NCBI RefSeq assembly: GCF_010994095.1
Contig: NZ_WJYO01000001.1
Span: forward strand, 620,001 to 684,000
From: Mumia xiangluensis
Lineage (GTDB): Bacteria > Actinomycetota > Actinomycetes > Propionibacteriales > Nocardioidaceae
DNA: 64,000 nucleotides
Direction: 5' to 3'
In this document: piece by piece, positions 8,626-17,340 of the stretch
Layout of the letters: every line of letters starts with the position of its first letter
How positions within the stretch are numbered: position 1 is the stretch's first letter
Made by a program: the position numbers and the translations under genes
Notes under the pieces: model-generated
The model's database searches: none
Told to the model about the DNA's origin: nothing
The model's input: the letters and a program-made list of their open reading frames with translations, nothing else

Positions 8626-10224
8626 TCACTTCGACAGCGACGTCAGCCGGAACTTGAACGCCGCGTCGAGCGTGTTCTCCACGCCCTTCACGTCGTCGGT
8701 CGCGACCGCGACCTGCGCGCCCGTGAGCAGCGGCAGCGTCGAGATCTGCTCGGCAGCGAGCTGCTGGACCTGGCCGAGGATCTCCTCGCGCTTGGCCTTG
8801 TCGGGCTCCGTGCGCTCTGCGGCGAGAAGGGCGGTCATCTGGGGATCCTCGTAGTGGTTCCCGATGAAGTTGCCCTTGTCGTAGAACGGCGTCACGTAGT
8901 TGTCCGCGTCCGGGAAGTCCGGGAACCAGCCGAGCTGGTAGACCGGGTACGAGTCCTTGACGCGCTCCGCGTTGTACGTCGTCCACTCGGCCGACTGCAG
9001 GTCGACCGTGAAGAGGCCCGTGTCCTCCAGCTGACGCTTGACCTCGTTGTACTCCTGGTCGGAGCTGCCGCCGTAGTGGTCAGGGTTGTACTGGAGAGCG
9101 ATCGTGACCGGCGTCTTGACCCCGGCGTCGGAGAGGAACTTCTCGGCCGCGGCCTTGTCCGGCTTCTCTCCGTACAGGTCCTTGAACGCCTCCGTGGCGC
9201 CCGGCAGACCCTCAGGGATCGGCGAGTACGCCGGCACGTAGGTACCCTTGTAGACCTGCTCGGAGATCGCGTCGCGGTCGAGCGACGATGCGACGGCCTT
9301 GCGGATCGCCAGCTTCTGAGCGTCGTCCGAGCCCGGCATCGTCTTCAGGTTGAAGACGATGTAGCGGAGCTCGCCACCGGCCCCCTTGTGGACGGTGACG
9401 CCGTCGGTGCCGTCGAGGCTCTCGATGTCGGTCGGCGTCAGCGAGCGCCAGGCCACGTCGATGTTCTTCTTCTCGATGTCGAGCTTGAGGTTGTTGCTGT
9501 CGGCGTACGTCTTCAGCGTGACCGTGTCGATCTGGGGGTCGTTGTAGGCGCCGTCGTAGTCGTCGTTCGCCTTGAACTCGGCCAGCTGGCCCTTCTCGTA
9601 CTTCCCGATCGTGTAGGGACCGGAGAAGCCCTGCGCCTCGACGGCCTCGTCGTCGCTCAGCGCCTTGTCGGCGGGGTAGGTCTGCTCGTCGACGATCGGA
9701 CCGGCTGAGGTCACCAGGACCTGTGGGAAGGTCTGGTCGTTCGGCGTCTTGAGCGTGAAGACGACGGTCTTGTCGTCCTTCGCCTCGACGCCCGCCATGT
9801 TGACCAGCAGCGAGGCCGGGCCGTTCGGATCCTCGATGTCGACGATGCGCTGGAACGAGAACGCCACGGACTTCGCCGTCAGCGGGTTGCCGTTGGCGAA
9901 CGTCAGCCCGTCCTTGATGGTGCAGGTGTACGTCGTCGGGGTATCGAACTCGCACTTCTCGGCGGCGTCCGGCTGGGGCTCCGTCTCACCCTCGGGGAAG
10001 TTCAGCAGGTACTGGTAGACCTGCGTCTGGACCATCAGCGAGCCGTTGTCGTACGACGCCGCTGGGTCGATCGACACGACCTTGTCGGTGGTGCCGACGA
10101 CGATGCTTCCTCCGCCGGAGCTGGATCCCTCGTCGTCGCTGTTGTTGCCTGCGCCGCACGCCGAGGCGCTCACGGCCAGGGCCGTGGCGCCAGCGATCGC
10201 CGCTGCTGCTCTCAGCTTGTTCAC
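8626..10224 (-). CDS. Peptide-type ABC transporter substrate-binding lipoprotein
   Basis: 532 residues, start GTG with AGGAG 7 bases upstream. A lipobox VSASAC (Cys23) and a Ser/Gly linker make it a membrane-anchored receptor. The rest is an SBP family 5 protein (DppA/OppA-like): KGGLTFANG-type motif as KDGLTFANGNPLTAKSVAFSF near residue 105, and AIRKAVASSLDRDAI near 305. Family members bind oligopeptides, dipeptides, nickel or sugars, so the ligand is not certain. It is the first gene of the importer operon; the secreted peptidases at 53-62 kb make peptides a reasonable guess. Confidence 0.92.
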   Translation of the reverse strand: MNKLRAAAAIAGATALAVSASACGAGNNSDDEGSSSGGGSIVVGTTDKVVSIDPAASYDNGSLMVQTQVYQYLLNFPEGETEPQPDAAEKCEFDTPTTYTCTIKDGLTFANGNPLTAKSVAFSFQRIVDIEDPNGPASLLVNMAGVEAKDDKTVVFTLKTPNDQTFPQVLVTSAGPIVDEQTYPADKALSDDEAVEAQGFSGPYTIGKYEKGQLAEFKANDDYDGAYNDPQIDTVTLKTYADSNNLKLDIEKKNIDVAWRSLTPTDIESLDGTDGVTVHKGAGGELRYIVFNLKTMPGSDDAQKLAIRKAVASSLDRDAISEQVYKGTYVPAYSPIPEGLPGATEAFKDLYGEKPDKAAAEKFLSDAGVKTPVTIALQYNPDHYGGSSDQEYNEVKRQLEDTGLFTVDLQSAEWTTYNAERVKDSYPVYQLGWFPDFPDADNYVTPFYDKGNFIGNHYEDPQMTALLAAERTEPDKAKREEILGQVQQLAAEQISTLPLLTGAQVAVATDDVKGVENTLDAAFKFRLTSLSK

Positions 10225-10292
10225 GTCGTTCTCCTCGGGTCAGAGGGGCACGGCCGAAAGATTTCGTGTTCGACCGGGCCCATCGGTAAGGA

Positions 10293-10309
10293 TGTCCGCC
10301 GGGCGGACA
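10293..10309. promoter_or_regulatory. 17-bp perfect palindrome in the importer/glyA divergent region
   Basis: TGTCCGCC-G-GGCGGACA in the 272-bp region between the binding-protein gene (minus) and glyA (plus). It could be an operator for either gene or an RNA hairpin. No recognisable riboswitch or clear promoter pair was found in the remainder of this region. Confidence 0.4.
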
Positions 10310-10496
10310 GCCGCACGGCACGCTACTCCTGACGGCAGCGACCACCTAGGACAGACGCCCAACCTTCACGCGACTGTTATCTGGGCCGTGAGGCGTCCGG
10401 GGCTCGACGCGCGCGGTCGACGTGCGGTGGTGCCCGTTACGCTGGGAGGGCCGGATCCTCCGCTTTCCGCCCGTCGCCGTGCCCAGGAGTCTGTCG

Positions 10497-11789
10497 ATGA
10501 CCACCAACCAGCCGTCCGCGCTGAACCAGTCGCTCGCCGAGTTCGATCCCGAGGTCGCTGCCGCCATCGACGCCGAGCTCGGTCGCCAGCGCGACACCCT
10601 CGAGATGATCGCGTCGGAGAACTTCGCGCCCCTGGCCGCGCTGCAGGCTCAGGGCAGTGTGATGACCAACAAGTATGCGGAGGGATACCCGGGCAAGCGC
10701 TACTACGGTGGTTGCGAGTTCGTCGACATCACCGAGAACCTCGCCATCGACCGGCTCAAGGCGCTGTTCGACGCGACCTATGTCAACGTCCAGCCGCACT
10801 CGGGCGCGCAGGCCAACGCCGCCGCCATGCACGCGCTCATCAAGCCCGGCGACACCATCTTGGGTCTCGATCTCGCGCACGGCGGCCACCTGACCCACGG
10901 CATGCGCCTCAACTTCTCCGGCAAGCTCTACAACGTCGTCGCCTACCACGTCGACGAGGCCACGCTCCGCGTCGACATGGACGAGGTGCGTCGCCTGGCG
11001 GTCGAGCACCGCCCGCAGCTGATCATCGCCGGCTGGTCCGCCTACCCGCGCCAGCTTGACTTCGCCGAGTTCCGCGCGATCGCCGACGAGGTGGGTGCCA
11101 AGCTCATGGTCGACATGGCGCACTTCGCCGGGCTCGTCGCGACGGGCCTCCACCCGAGCCCGCTGCCGCATGCGCACGTCGTCACCTCGACGACGCACAA
11201 GACGCTCGGTGGACCGCGCGGCGGCGTGGTCCTCACCAACGACGAGGAGATCGGCAAGAAGATCCGCTCGGCGGTCTTCCCCGGTCAGCAGGGTGGCCCG
11301 CTCGAGCACGTGATCGCCGCGAAGGCCGTCGCGTTCAAGATGGCCGCGCAGCCGGAGTTCAAGGAGCGCCAGGAGCGCACCCTCGAGGGAGCCCGCATCA
11401 TCGCCGAGCGGCTCAGCGCCGACGACATGCGTGCGGCGGGGGTCAGCGTGCTCACCGGCGGCACGGACGTCCACCTCGTCCTGATCGACCTGCGCGACTC
11501 GGCGCTGGACGGTCAGCAGGCCGAGGACCGTCTCCACGAGGTCGGCATCACGGTCAACCGCAACGCCGTGCCCTTCGACCCGCGGCCGCCGATGGTCACC
11601 TCCGGCGTCCGGCTCGGCACGCCCGCGCTCGCGACGCGTGGTTTCGGCGCCGAGGAGTTCCGCGAGGTCGCCGACATTCTCGCCGAGGCGCTCAAGCCGG
11701 AGATCGGGGACATCGAGGCGCTGCGCAAGCGCGTCGCCGCTCTGACCGAGCGCTTCCCGCTCTACCCGTCGCTGGCACCGCTGGCGTGA
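10497..11789 (+). CDS. glyA: Serine hydroxymethyltransferase
   Basis: 430 residues from ATG 10497, with AGGAG at 10485-10489. It interconverts serine and glycine using PLP and tetrahydrofolate, feeding one-carbon metabolism in the cytoplasm. Diagnostic blocks are ASENF near residue 40, [13 protein letters not shown] near 60, HLTHG near 130, and the PLP-binding [13 protein letters not shown] with Lys235. The length is normal. Its stop overlaps the GTG of the SURF1 gene as GTGA, so the two are coupled. The divergent neighbour is the peptide importer. Confidence 0.97.
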   Translation: MTTNQPSALNQSLAEFDPEVAAAIDAELGRQRDTLEMIASENFAPLAALQAQGSVMTNKYAEGYPGKRYYGGCEFVDITENLAIDRLKALFDATYVNVQPHSGAQANAAAMHALIKPGDTILGLDLAHGGHLTHGMRLNFSGKLYNVVAYHVDEATLRVDMDEVRRLAVEHRPQLIIAGWSAYPRQLDFAEFRAIADEVGAKLMVDMAHFAGLVATGLHPSPLPHAHVVTSTTHKTLGGPRGGVVLTNDEEIGKKIRSAVFPGQQGGPLEHVIAAKAVAFKMAAQPEFKERQERTLEGARIIAERLSADDMRAAGVSVLTGGTDVHLVLIDLRDSALDGQQAEDRLHEVGITVNRNAVPFDPRPPMVTSGVRLGTPALATRGFGAEEFREVADILAEALKPEIGDIEALRKRVAALTERFPLYPSLAPLA

Positions 11790-12676
11790 GCGCACCCTCT
11801 GCCCCGTCCCCTCGCCCCGTGGGGTGGTTGTCGCCGCGACTGTGGGGCCTGCACGCCCTGGTCGTCGCCGCGGTCGCCTTCACGGTGTCGCTGGGCCTGT
11901 GGCAGATGGGTGTGTACGACGACCGCCGCGCGGAAGCCGGGGTCTCGCAGCAGGACGCGCCGGCGAAGCCGCTGTCGGAGGTGCTCGAGCCGGACGACCC
12001 CTTCACGACCTCGGCCGGCTACCAGCACGTGACCTTCAGCGGGACGTACGGTCCGGCCGACGAGCAGGTGTGGGTGTACGGCCGTGAGCAGGACGGGCAC
12101 AACGGCTACTGGCTCGTCGCGCCGGTCGTCGTCGACGGCGCCGAGTCGACGTCGGACCGCCCGGCGGCGATGCTCGTCGTCCGCGGGTGGAGGCCGGAGA
12201 TCGGGGCGGGCGCCTTCCCGGCGGTCCCGACGGGCACCGTCGCGATCGAGGCGGTGCTCCAGCCAGGCGACGCTCGCGGTGGCGCCTTCGACGAGGACAC
12301 GCGCACCCTCGACGGCGTCCGCATCCCGCGCCTGGTCAACGCGATGCCGTACGACCTGTACGGCGGCTACGGGATCGTCACCACGCAGGATCCCGCGGAC
12401 ACCGCCGGGCTGACGCCCGCGGAGATCCCGCCGCCGGTGGTCGACAGCACGGCCGGGATCCGCAACCTCTTCTACGCGATCGAGTGGTGGATCTTCGGCG
12501 CGTTCGCGATCTTCATGTGGTGGCGCATGTGCCAGGACGTACGCCGTTCCGGCCGTGGCGGCGGACCGCAGCCCTCGCGCGTGCCGGCGGCCAAGCGGGC
12601 CGCACACGAGGCCGCGCGAGCGCGCGCCGCCGGCCGGCAGCCCGATCCTCGCGAAGACACGTCGTCGGTGCGTTGA
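11786..12676 (+). CDS. SURF1-family cytochrome oxidase assembly protein
   Basis: 296 residues, GTG start overlapping the glyA stop. SURF1 proteins help insert haem a into cytochrome c oxidase. The family layout is visible: one N-terminal helix (about 18-40) ending [14 protein letters not shown], the conserved block [10 protein letters not shown] near 75, VVRGWRPE near 130, then a C-terminal helix [20 protein letters not shown] near 225-250. The basic tail after it (about 250-296, [17 protein letters not shown]) is cytoplasmic. A DUF3817 gene follows 22 bases later in the same direction, as is common in actinobacteria. Confidence 0.9.
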   Translation: MSAPSAPSPRPVGWLSPRLWGLHALVVAAVAFTVSLGLWQMGVYDDRRAEAGVSQQDAPAKPLSEVLEPDDPFTTSAGYQHVTFSGTYGPADEQVWVYGREQDGHNGYWLVAPVVVDGAESTSDRPAAMLVVRGWRPEIGAGAFPAVPTGTVAIEAVLQPGDARGGAFDEDTRTLDGVRIPRLVNAMPYDLYGGYGIVTTQDPADTAGLTPAEIPPPVVDSTAGIRNLFYAIEWWIFGAFAIFMWWRMCQDVRRSGRGGGPQPSRVPAAKRAAHEAARARAAGRQPDPREDTSSVR

Positions 12677-12698
12677 GCGCCGAAGGTACCCTCGAACG

Positions 12699-13055
12699 GT
12701 GCCCAAGACACTCACCGCGTACCGGATCCTCGCGCTCGTCGTCAGCTTCTTCGTGATCGCCGTCGTCGGTGGCTGGATCATCAAGATGATCGCCACCGAG
12801 GGCACCTCGCTGTACGACCTCGGCGAGTTCACCGCCTCGATCTCCCCGATCCACGGCGTCTTCTACATGGTCCTGCTCGTGATCACCGCGATCCTCTCGC
12901 GGCAGGCCGGCTGGACCGTCGGGTTCACGCTCACCACGATGATCCTCGCGACGATCCCGTTCGTGTCGTTCTGGGCCGAGCACCGGGCCACGCAGCACAC
13001 CAAGGCGCTGTGGGCGACGTACGAGGCGGAGGCCGAGGCGGCCGCCGCCCAGTAG
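12699..13055 (+). CDS. DUF3817 integral membrane protein
   Basis: 118 residues from GTG 12699 (VPKTLTAYRILALVV). Three hydrophobic helices lie at about 6-30, 52-70 and 75-95, followed by a short Ala/Glu tail. The DUF3817 hallmark is the motif HGVFYMVLLV between helices one and two. Relatives sit beside cytochrome oxidase assembly genes or stand alone, and their function is unknown. Longer readings starting upstream overlap SURF1 and are not conserved-looking. It is probably co-transcribed with SURF1. Confidence 0.82.
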   Translation: MPKTLTAYRILALVVSFFVIAVVGGWIIKMIATEGTSLYDLGEFTASISPIHGVFYMVLLVITAILSRQAGWTVGFTLTTMILATIPFVSFWAEHRATQHTKALWATYEAEAEAAAAQ

Positions 13056-13071
13056 CCGCCGCCTGGTGCGG

Positions 13072-13848
13072 TCAGCGCCCGGCGAACGTCGCGTTGCCGG
13101 GGCCGTCTGCCAGGAAAGACCGGATCGCGTTGCGCATGTCCTCGGTGTCGTAGAGCGCCGCGGCGAGCGAGGTGATCTCTGCGTCGGCCGCCGAGACTCC
13201 ACCACGCTCGACTGCTCGCAGGACGTCCTTGGTCGCCGCGTGAGCGCGCGTCGGCCCCGCTGCCAGCGAGGTCAGCAGCGCGGCGACCGCGTCGTCGAAC
13301 TGGTCGACCGGGTGCACGCGGTTGACGACCCCCCACTGCTCGAGCGTCGCGGCGGGGTAGAGGTCGCCCGTCATCACGAACTCCTTCGCGCGACCGATGC
13401 CGGCCCGCGACGCGAGGCGCTGCGTGCCGCCCATCGTCGGGGTGAGGCCGACGACCTTCTCGACCAGGCCGAACTTCGCCCGGTCGGAGGCGACGATGAT
13501 GTCGCACGCGAGGGCGACCTCGAGCGCCCACGTGAGGCACAGCGCGTGCGCCGCGAACACGACGGGATAGTCGAGCGCTGCGATGCGCAGCGGCAGCTCG
13601 AGCATGCGGTCGAAGAGGACCTTGCCCTCGGCCGCCGACGTCTGGGCGTCGAACAGCGAGACGTCGACCCCGCCCGACACGACCTTGCCCTCGGCGCGGA
13701 TCAGCAGCGCACGGGGCGGGGCGGACGCGAGGTCGTCCAGGGCGTCCTCGAACGCCTGGTGGAGCTCGAGCGAGTAGAGGTTGACCGGCGGTGCCGCGAA
13801 CGTGAGGGTCGCGGCACCGCCCGGATCACGAGTCAGGGTGACAGTCAC
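13072..13848 (-). CDS. Enoyl-CoA hydratase/isomerase family protein
   Basis: 258 residues, GTG start two bases after the stop of the preceding gene (TGA-GG-GTG). It has the crotonase fold: LLIRAEGKVVSGGVDVSLF near residue 50 (first oxyanion block), FAAHALCLTWALEVALACDIIVA near 100, and TPTMGGTQRL near 135. The usual first catalytic Glu position reads GLTPTMGGTQ, so hydratase chemistry is uncertain; isomerase, hydrolase or another crotonase activity is possible. It sits in a two-gene operon with the basic YtxH-like protein and converges on DUF3817. Confidence 0.85.
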   Translation of the reverse strand: MTVTLTRDPGGAATLTFAAPPVNLYSLELHQAFEDALDDLASAPPRALLIRAEGKVVSGGVDVSLFDAQTSAAEGKVLFDRMLELPLRIAALDYPVVFAAHALCLTWALEVALACDIIVASDRAKFGLVEKVVGLTPTMGGTQRLASRAGIGRAKEFVMTGDLYPAATLEQWGVVNRVHPVDQFDDAVAALLTSLAAGPTRAHAATKDVLRAVERGGVSAADAEITSLAAALYDTEDMRNAIRSFLADGPGNATFAGR

Positions 13849-13850
13849 CC

Positions 13851-14441
13851 TCAGATCTTGTCGGACGACGACGTCGACGTGGTGCCGGGGTCGGTCTGGG
13901 CGGCGTCGTCGTCGAGGGCATCCGGCGGCTGCGGTGCCGACGGGCTCGGCGGCGGGGTGACCTTCTCGGTCGGTCGCACCGGCTCCGGCGGCGGCGGCGG
14001 GGGCGTGTACGTGCCGCCGGACGGCGACGACGTCAGCTTCTTCGCGGCGAACGCGATCGCGCCGCCGATCGCGGCGACGAAGAAGAGCTTGCGTACGCGG
14101 TGCTTCTTCTTCTTCGGCTCGTCCGGGACGTCGTCGGCAACCGCCTGGGCCTTCGTCGCCGCGGCCGTGGCGGCAACGACGGCGAGCTCGGCGGCTCGCT
14201 TCTGCGCCTTCCTGGCCTTGCGCTTCGACAGCTCCTTGGCGTGCTTCGCCTGGGCCTGGGTGTCGGCAACCGTCTGGGCAACGACAGGCGAAGCCGCCTC
14301 GCGCGCCTCCTCGATCTTGGGACCGACGGTGCTGGCGAGCGAGTCCGCCGCGTCGGAGACGGACTGGGAGGCGCTCTCCCAGAGCTCCCCGGCCTTCTCG
14401 GCGAGAGCCTCGCCCTTGGACTTCTTCTTGCGCAGCAACAT
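13851..14441 (-). CDS. Basic, Ala-rich YtxH-like protein with one membrane helix
   Basis: 196 residues from ATG 14441, with GGAAAGG upstream. It starts MLLRKKKSKGEALAEKAGELW, continues with a long Ala/Lys/Glu amphipathic helix (about 10-110, probable coiled coil), then a basic patch KKKKHRVRK, one short hydrophobic segment LFFVAAIGGAIAFAAKKL (about 125-142), and a Pro/Ser/Thr-rich tail. This resembles YtxH-type stress or envelope proteins, but no enzyme motif is present. Genes of this shape beside a cyclophilin gene are common in actinobacteria. Function unknown. Confidence 0.7.
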   Translation of the reverse strand: MLLRKKKSKGEALAEKAGELWESASQSVSDAADSLASTVGPKIEEAREAASPVVAQTVADTQAQAKHAKELSKRKARKAQKRAAELAVVAATAAATKAQAVADDVPDEPKKKKHRVRKLFFVAAIGGAIAFAAKKLTSSPSGGTYTPPPPPPEPVRPTEKVTPPPSPSAPQPPDALDDDAAQTDPGTTSTSSSDKI

Positions 14442-14584
14442 GATGGGCCTTTCCGTGGAACGGCGTGGTCTCGTTCCACCGTACCGATGTGGCGGTGCCA
14501 CCGCTGATGGGTCGGCTCTGATGGCTCGGCGCTGGGGCGTGCGTGGGAGGATGGGCGCAGTAGCAACGGAGACGAGAGGCAATC

Positions 14585-15106
14585 GTGGCTGACCAGTCTG
14601 TGACCCTGAAGACCAACCGTGGTGACATCACCATCAAGCTCTTCCCGAACCACGCACCCAAGACCGTGGACAACTTCGTGGGGCTTGCGACCGGTTCCAA
14701 GACCTGGCGTGATCCGAGCACCGGCGAGGAGAGCAACGCCCCGCTGTACGACGGGACCACCTTCCACCGCGTCATCGACCAGTTCATGATCCAGGGCGGC
14801 GACCCGCTCGGCACCGGCACCGGCGGACCGGGCTACCAGTTCGAGGACGAGTTCCACCCCGAGCTCCAGTTCGACCGCCCCTACCTGCTCGCGATGGCGA
14901 ACGCCGGCCCGGGCACGAACGGCTCGCAGTTCTTCATCACGACCGTGCCGACGCCGCACCTCAACCGTCGCCACACGATCTTCGGCGAGGTCGTCGACGA
15001 CGAGAGCAAGGCCGTCGTCGACGCGATCGGCACGACTCCGACCGGCCGCATGGACCGCCCGTCCGAGCCGGTCGTCATCGAGTCGGTCGTCGTCACCGAG
15101 GCCTGA
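14585..15106 (+). CDS. ppiA: Cyclophilin-type peptidyl-prolyl cis-trans isomerase
   Basis: 173 residues, GTG start after GAGAGG. It has a cytoplasmic single-domain cyclophilin layout with no signal peptide. Active-site blocks are FHRVIDQFMIQGGDP (Arg and Gln of the catalytic site, near residue 60), LAMANAGPGTNGSQFFIT (near 105) and LNRRHTIFGEV (near 135; the usual Leu-Asp-x-x-His is Leu-Asn here). It catalyses proline isomerisation during folding. Its neighbours, a divergent YtxH-like gene and a downstream rhomboid gene 25 bases away, match the conserved actinobacterial order near crgA. Confidence 0.95.
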   Translation: MADQSVTLKTNRGDITIKLFPNHAPKTVDNFVGLATGSKTWRDPSTGEESNAPLYDGTTFHRVIDQFMIQGGDPLGTGTGGPGYQFEDEFHPELQFDRPYLLAMANAGPGTNGSQFFITTVPTPHLNRRHTIFGEVVDDESKAVVDAIGTTPTGRMDRPSEPVVIESVVVTEA

Positions 15107-15131
15107 GCACGCTCCGTCGGACGACACCGCG

Positions 15132-16040
15132 ATGACACAACCCCCCTTCGACACCGGGGCGGCGCCTCAGCAGGTGCCGCCCCGGTGCTACCGGCACCCG
15201 GACCGCGAGACCTACATCGCGTGCCAGCGGTGCGGGAGGCCGATCTGCCCGGACTGCATGAACGAGGCCTCGGTCGGCTACCAGTGCCCCGAGTGCCTGC
15301 GTGAAGGTCAGGCCCACGTGCGCCAGGCGCGTACGGCCGGTGGCGGCCTGGTGCCCGGGCGCCCGGGGGTCGTGTCGACGACGCTGATCGGCATCAACGT
15401 CGCCGCGTACCTGATCATGTCGGTGACCGGCGGTCTCTGGCTCAGCCCGCTGTACCAGTGGGGAGTGATGCTCGCCGACGGCGGCGTCTTCCAACTGCCG
15501 GATGGGTCGCTCGCCGCTCTCGACGGTGTCGCCGACGGCGCGTACTGGCGGATGCTGACGTCAGCGTTCCTGCACGCGAGCATCCTGCACATCGGCTTCA
15601 ACATGTACGCGCTCTATCTCTTCGGCCCGGTGCTCGAGCGCTATCTCGGGACGGCGCGCTTCCTCGCCGCGTACCTCACGTCGGCCGTGGCGGCGTCGGT
15701 CTTCGTCTACTGGCTGTCGGGTGTCCACACGCCGACCCTCGGAGCCTCCGGTGCGATCTTCGCGCTGTTCGGCATGGCGCTGGTCATCATGTACAAGCAG
15801 GGGCAGGACGTACGCGGCCTCTTCGCGCTGCTGGCGATCAACGTCGTCATCACGTTCCTCCCCGGTCTCGACATCAGCTGGCAGGGCCACCTCGGCGGGT
15901 TCGTGACCGGCCTCGTCTTCGGTGCCGCCTTCGCGTACGCCCCGCGCGAGCGCCGCAACCTCGTCCAGTACGCCGTGTTCGGCGCCGTGTGGGTCGGGAT
16001 CGTCGGCGCGACCGTCGCCCGGACGCTGCAGCTCGCCTAG
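15132..16040 (+). CDS. Rhomboid intramembrane serine protease with N-terminal zinc finger
   Basis: 302 residues. An N-terminal cytoplasmic B-box-like zinc finger carries CYRHPD, CQRCGRPICPDC and CPEC (Cys/His ligands at about 18-55). Six or seven membrane helices follow. Catalytic residues are Ser206 in GASGAIFALFG and His253 in WQGHLGGF; HIGFNMYAL supplies the conserved His and Asn of helix two. Rhomboids cut substrates within the membrane; this substrate is unknown. The stop overlaps the converging DUF881 stop in a shared CTAG. Confidence 0.93.
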   Translation: MTQPPFDTGAAPQQVPPRCYRHPDRETYIACQRCGRPICPDCMNEASVGYQCPECLREGQAHVRQARTAGGGLVPGRPGVVSTTLIGINVAAYLIMSVTGGLWLSPLYQWGVMLADGGVFQLPDGSLAALDGVADGAYWRMLTSAFLHASILHIGFNMYALYLFGPVLERYLGTARFLAAYLTSAVAASVFVYWLSGVHTPTLGASGAIFALFGMALVIMYKQGQDVRGLFALLAINVVITFLPGLDISWQGHLGGFVTGLVFGAAFAYAPRERRNLVQYAVFGAVWVGIVGATVARTLQLA

Positions 16041-16798
16041 TCGATGCGCGTCGCGTACTTCAGGTCGACGGTGCCGGAGAACGCGGGCGCGACGATCTCC
16101 GTCTTGGCGTCGATGTCGAGGCCCAGCCGGTAGCGCTCGGCGTAGTCGCGATAGATCTCCACGGCTCCCGACCGGCTCAGGCCGGCGTACAGGTCGGAGA
16201 TGTCGCCGACGCCCTCGATCACGTACGGCGGGGAGTAGGGCACGCCGTTCAGGATGACGGTGTTGCCGACGCACTTGATGCCGGTCGTCGAGATGAGCCG
16301 CTGTCCCTGGACCGTGACCGCTGAGGCGCCTCCCTCCCACAGGGCGTTGACGAAGGCCTGGATGTCCTGCTGGTGCACCACGAGCAGGTTGGGGTCGAGG
16401 CCCGGCTCGTCGACGTCGCGTGGCGCGTCCTCGAGCACGATCCGAAGGCCGGGGCCGGTGACCTCGGTGAATCCGGCCTGCGCGCGGAGCGCCTGGACCT
16501 CGCGACGCGCCTCGACGACGGCGGTGTTGTCGACCTCGTCGGTGAGGGACTCGATCTGTCGGCCGAGGTCGTCGACCACCTGCTGCTGGGATGCGACCTT
16601 GTCGCGGCGCTGGTCGAGCAGGGTCGGCAGGTCCGTGACCTCCTTGCGGAGGTCGTCGCCCTCCGCGCTGATCGCACTGGTCACCAGGAGGATGCCGGCG
16701 AGCGCGGTCGTGACGGGCACGGCGATCCGCCACGGGCTGCGCGGCTGCGTACGAGGCCGCTGCCGAGGCGGCTTCGCGTCGTCGTCCGGGACCGTCAC
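16037..16798 (-). CDS. DUF881 membrane-anchored protein
   Basis: 253 residues, GTG start. A Pro/Arg-rich cytoplasmic head is followed by a single helix (about 24-43), a coiled coil (about 50-100, RRDKVASQQQVVDDLGRQIE), and the extracellular DUF881 domain with VTGPGLRIVLEDAP, LLVVHQQDIQAFVNALW and GGASAVTVQGQRL. DUF881 proteins accompany crgA and divisome genes in actinobacteria and may take part in envelope assembly, without a proven role. It diverges from crgA and shares the intergenic promoter region 16799-16904. Confidence 0.88.
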   Translation of the reverse strand: MTVPDDDAKPPRQRPRTQPRSPWRIAVPVTTALAGILLVTSAISAEGDDLRKEVTDLPTLLDQRRDKVASQQQVVDDLGRQIESLTDEVDNTAVVEARREVQALRAQAGFTEVTGPGLRIVLEDAPRDVDEPGLDPNLLVVHQQDIQAFVNALWEGGASAVTVQGQRLISTTGIKCVGNTVILNGVPYSPPYVIEGVGDISDLYAGLSRSGAVEIYRDYAERYRLGLDIDAKTEIVAPAFSGTVDLKYATRID

Positions 16799-16904
16799 GG
16801 GTGCTCTCCTTCTCGACCCGAGGTGCGCCGACTACGCTAGCGGACAGAGCCAACTGTCCAGCCCGCCCGTCTGGGGCGTGCCCTTCCCTGTCGAGGTGTC
16901 CTGA

Positions 16905-17198
16905 GTGTCCGAAGCCGAGTCCAAGAAGTCTGCAGCGCGTTCGGGGAATCCCGCGAAGCGTGAGGCGGCGGCAGCTCCTGCCAAGGAGCCTCGCAAGCCC
17001 GCGAAGCCGGTCAAGATCGGCAACCGTTGGGCGGCGCCGCTGATGATTGCGTGCGCAGTGATCGGCCTGGTGTGGATCGTCGCGTTCTACGTCGCCGGCA
17101 ACGAGATCCCTGGCATGAAGGAGCTCGGCTCCTGGAACCTCGTGATCGGGATGGGCTTCATCGTCGCGGCCTTCGGCTTCGCGATGAAGTGGGAATGA
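16905..17198 (+). CDS. crgA: Cell division protein CrgA
   Basis: 97 residues. The GTG start is fixed because the next upstream GTG is followed immediately by a stop. A Lys/Ala-rich cytoplasmic N-terminus (about 1-40) precedes two membrane helices (about 44-64 and 76-95) with the family block RWAAPLMIACAVIGLVWIV and the WNLVIGMGF segment. CrgA recruits divisome proteins and restrains FtsZ-ring formation in Streptomyces and mycobacteria. It converges on pknB across a strong palindromic terminator. Confidence 0.93.
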   Translation: MSEAESKKSAARSGNPAKREAAAAPAKEPRKPAKPVKIGNRWAAPLMIACAVIGLVWIVAFYVAGNEIPGMKELGSWNLVIGMGFIVAAFGFAMKWE

Positions 17199-17249
17199 CG
17201 CCGCCGGGCGAATGACAGAACTTCACCCGCACGACTTACACCGGTGTAG

Positions 17250-17281
17250 TTCTCCACACTGGGGATAAGCCCTGTGGAAGA
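17250..17281. other. Cluster of DnaA-box-like 9-mers
   Basis: Three 9-mers resembling the actinobacterial DnaA box occur within 32 bp: TTCTCCACA (17250-17258, plus strand), TTATCCCCA (minus strand of 17260-17268) and TCTTCCACA (minus strand of 17273-17281). The spacing is tight and the orientation mixed. The site lies between crgA and pknB and is not part of a gene. DnaA binding has not been shown here. Confidence 0.4.
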
Positions 17282-17318
17282 CGGAGGCCCTGGGATCAGC
17301 TGATCCCAGGGCCTCCGT
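17281..17318. terminator. Perfect 38-bp palindromic terminator between crgA and pknB
   Basis: Two 19-base arms with no unpaired centre, starting ACGGAGGCCCTGGG. It is placed where the plus-strand crgA transcript meets the minus-strand FHA/PknB operon, so it can stop both. It is among the longest perfect palindromes in the window. Confidence 0.85.
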
Positions 17319-17340
17319 CATGTCACACCGATCGTCGTGG

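Noticed and set aside
10225-10496. Glycine or other riboswitch upstream of glyA
   Set aside because: No conserved riboswitch core was found; only a short palindrome stands out.
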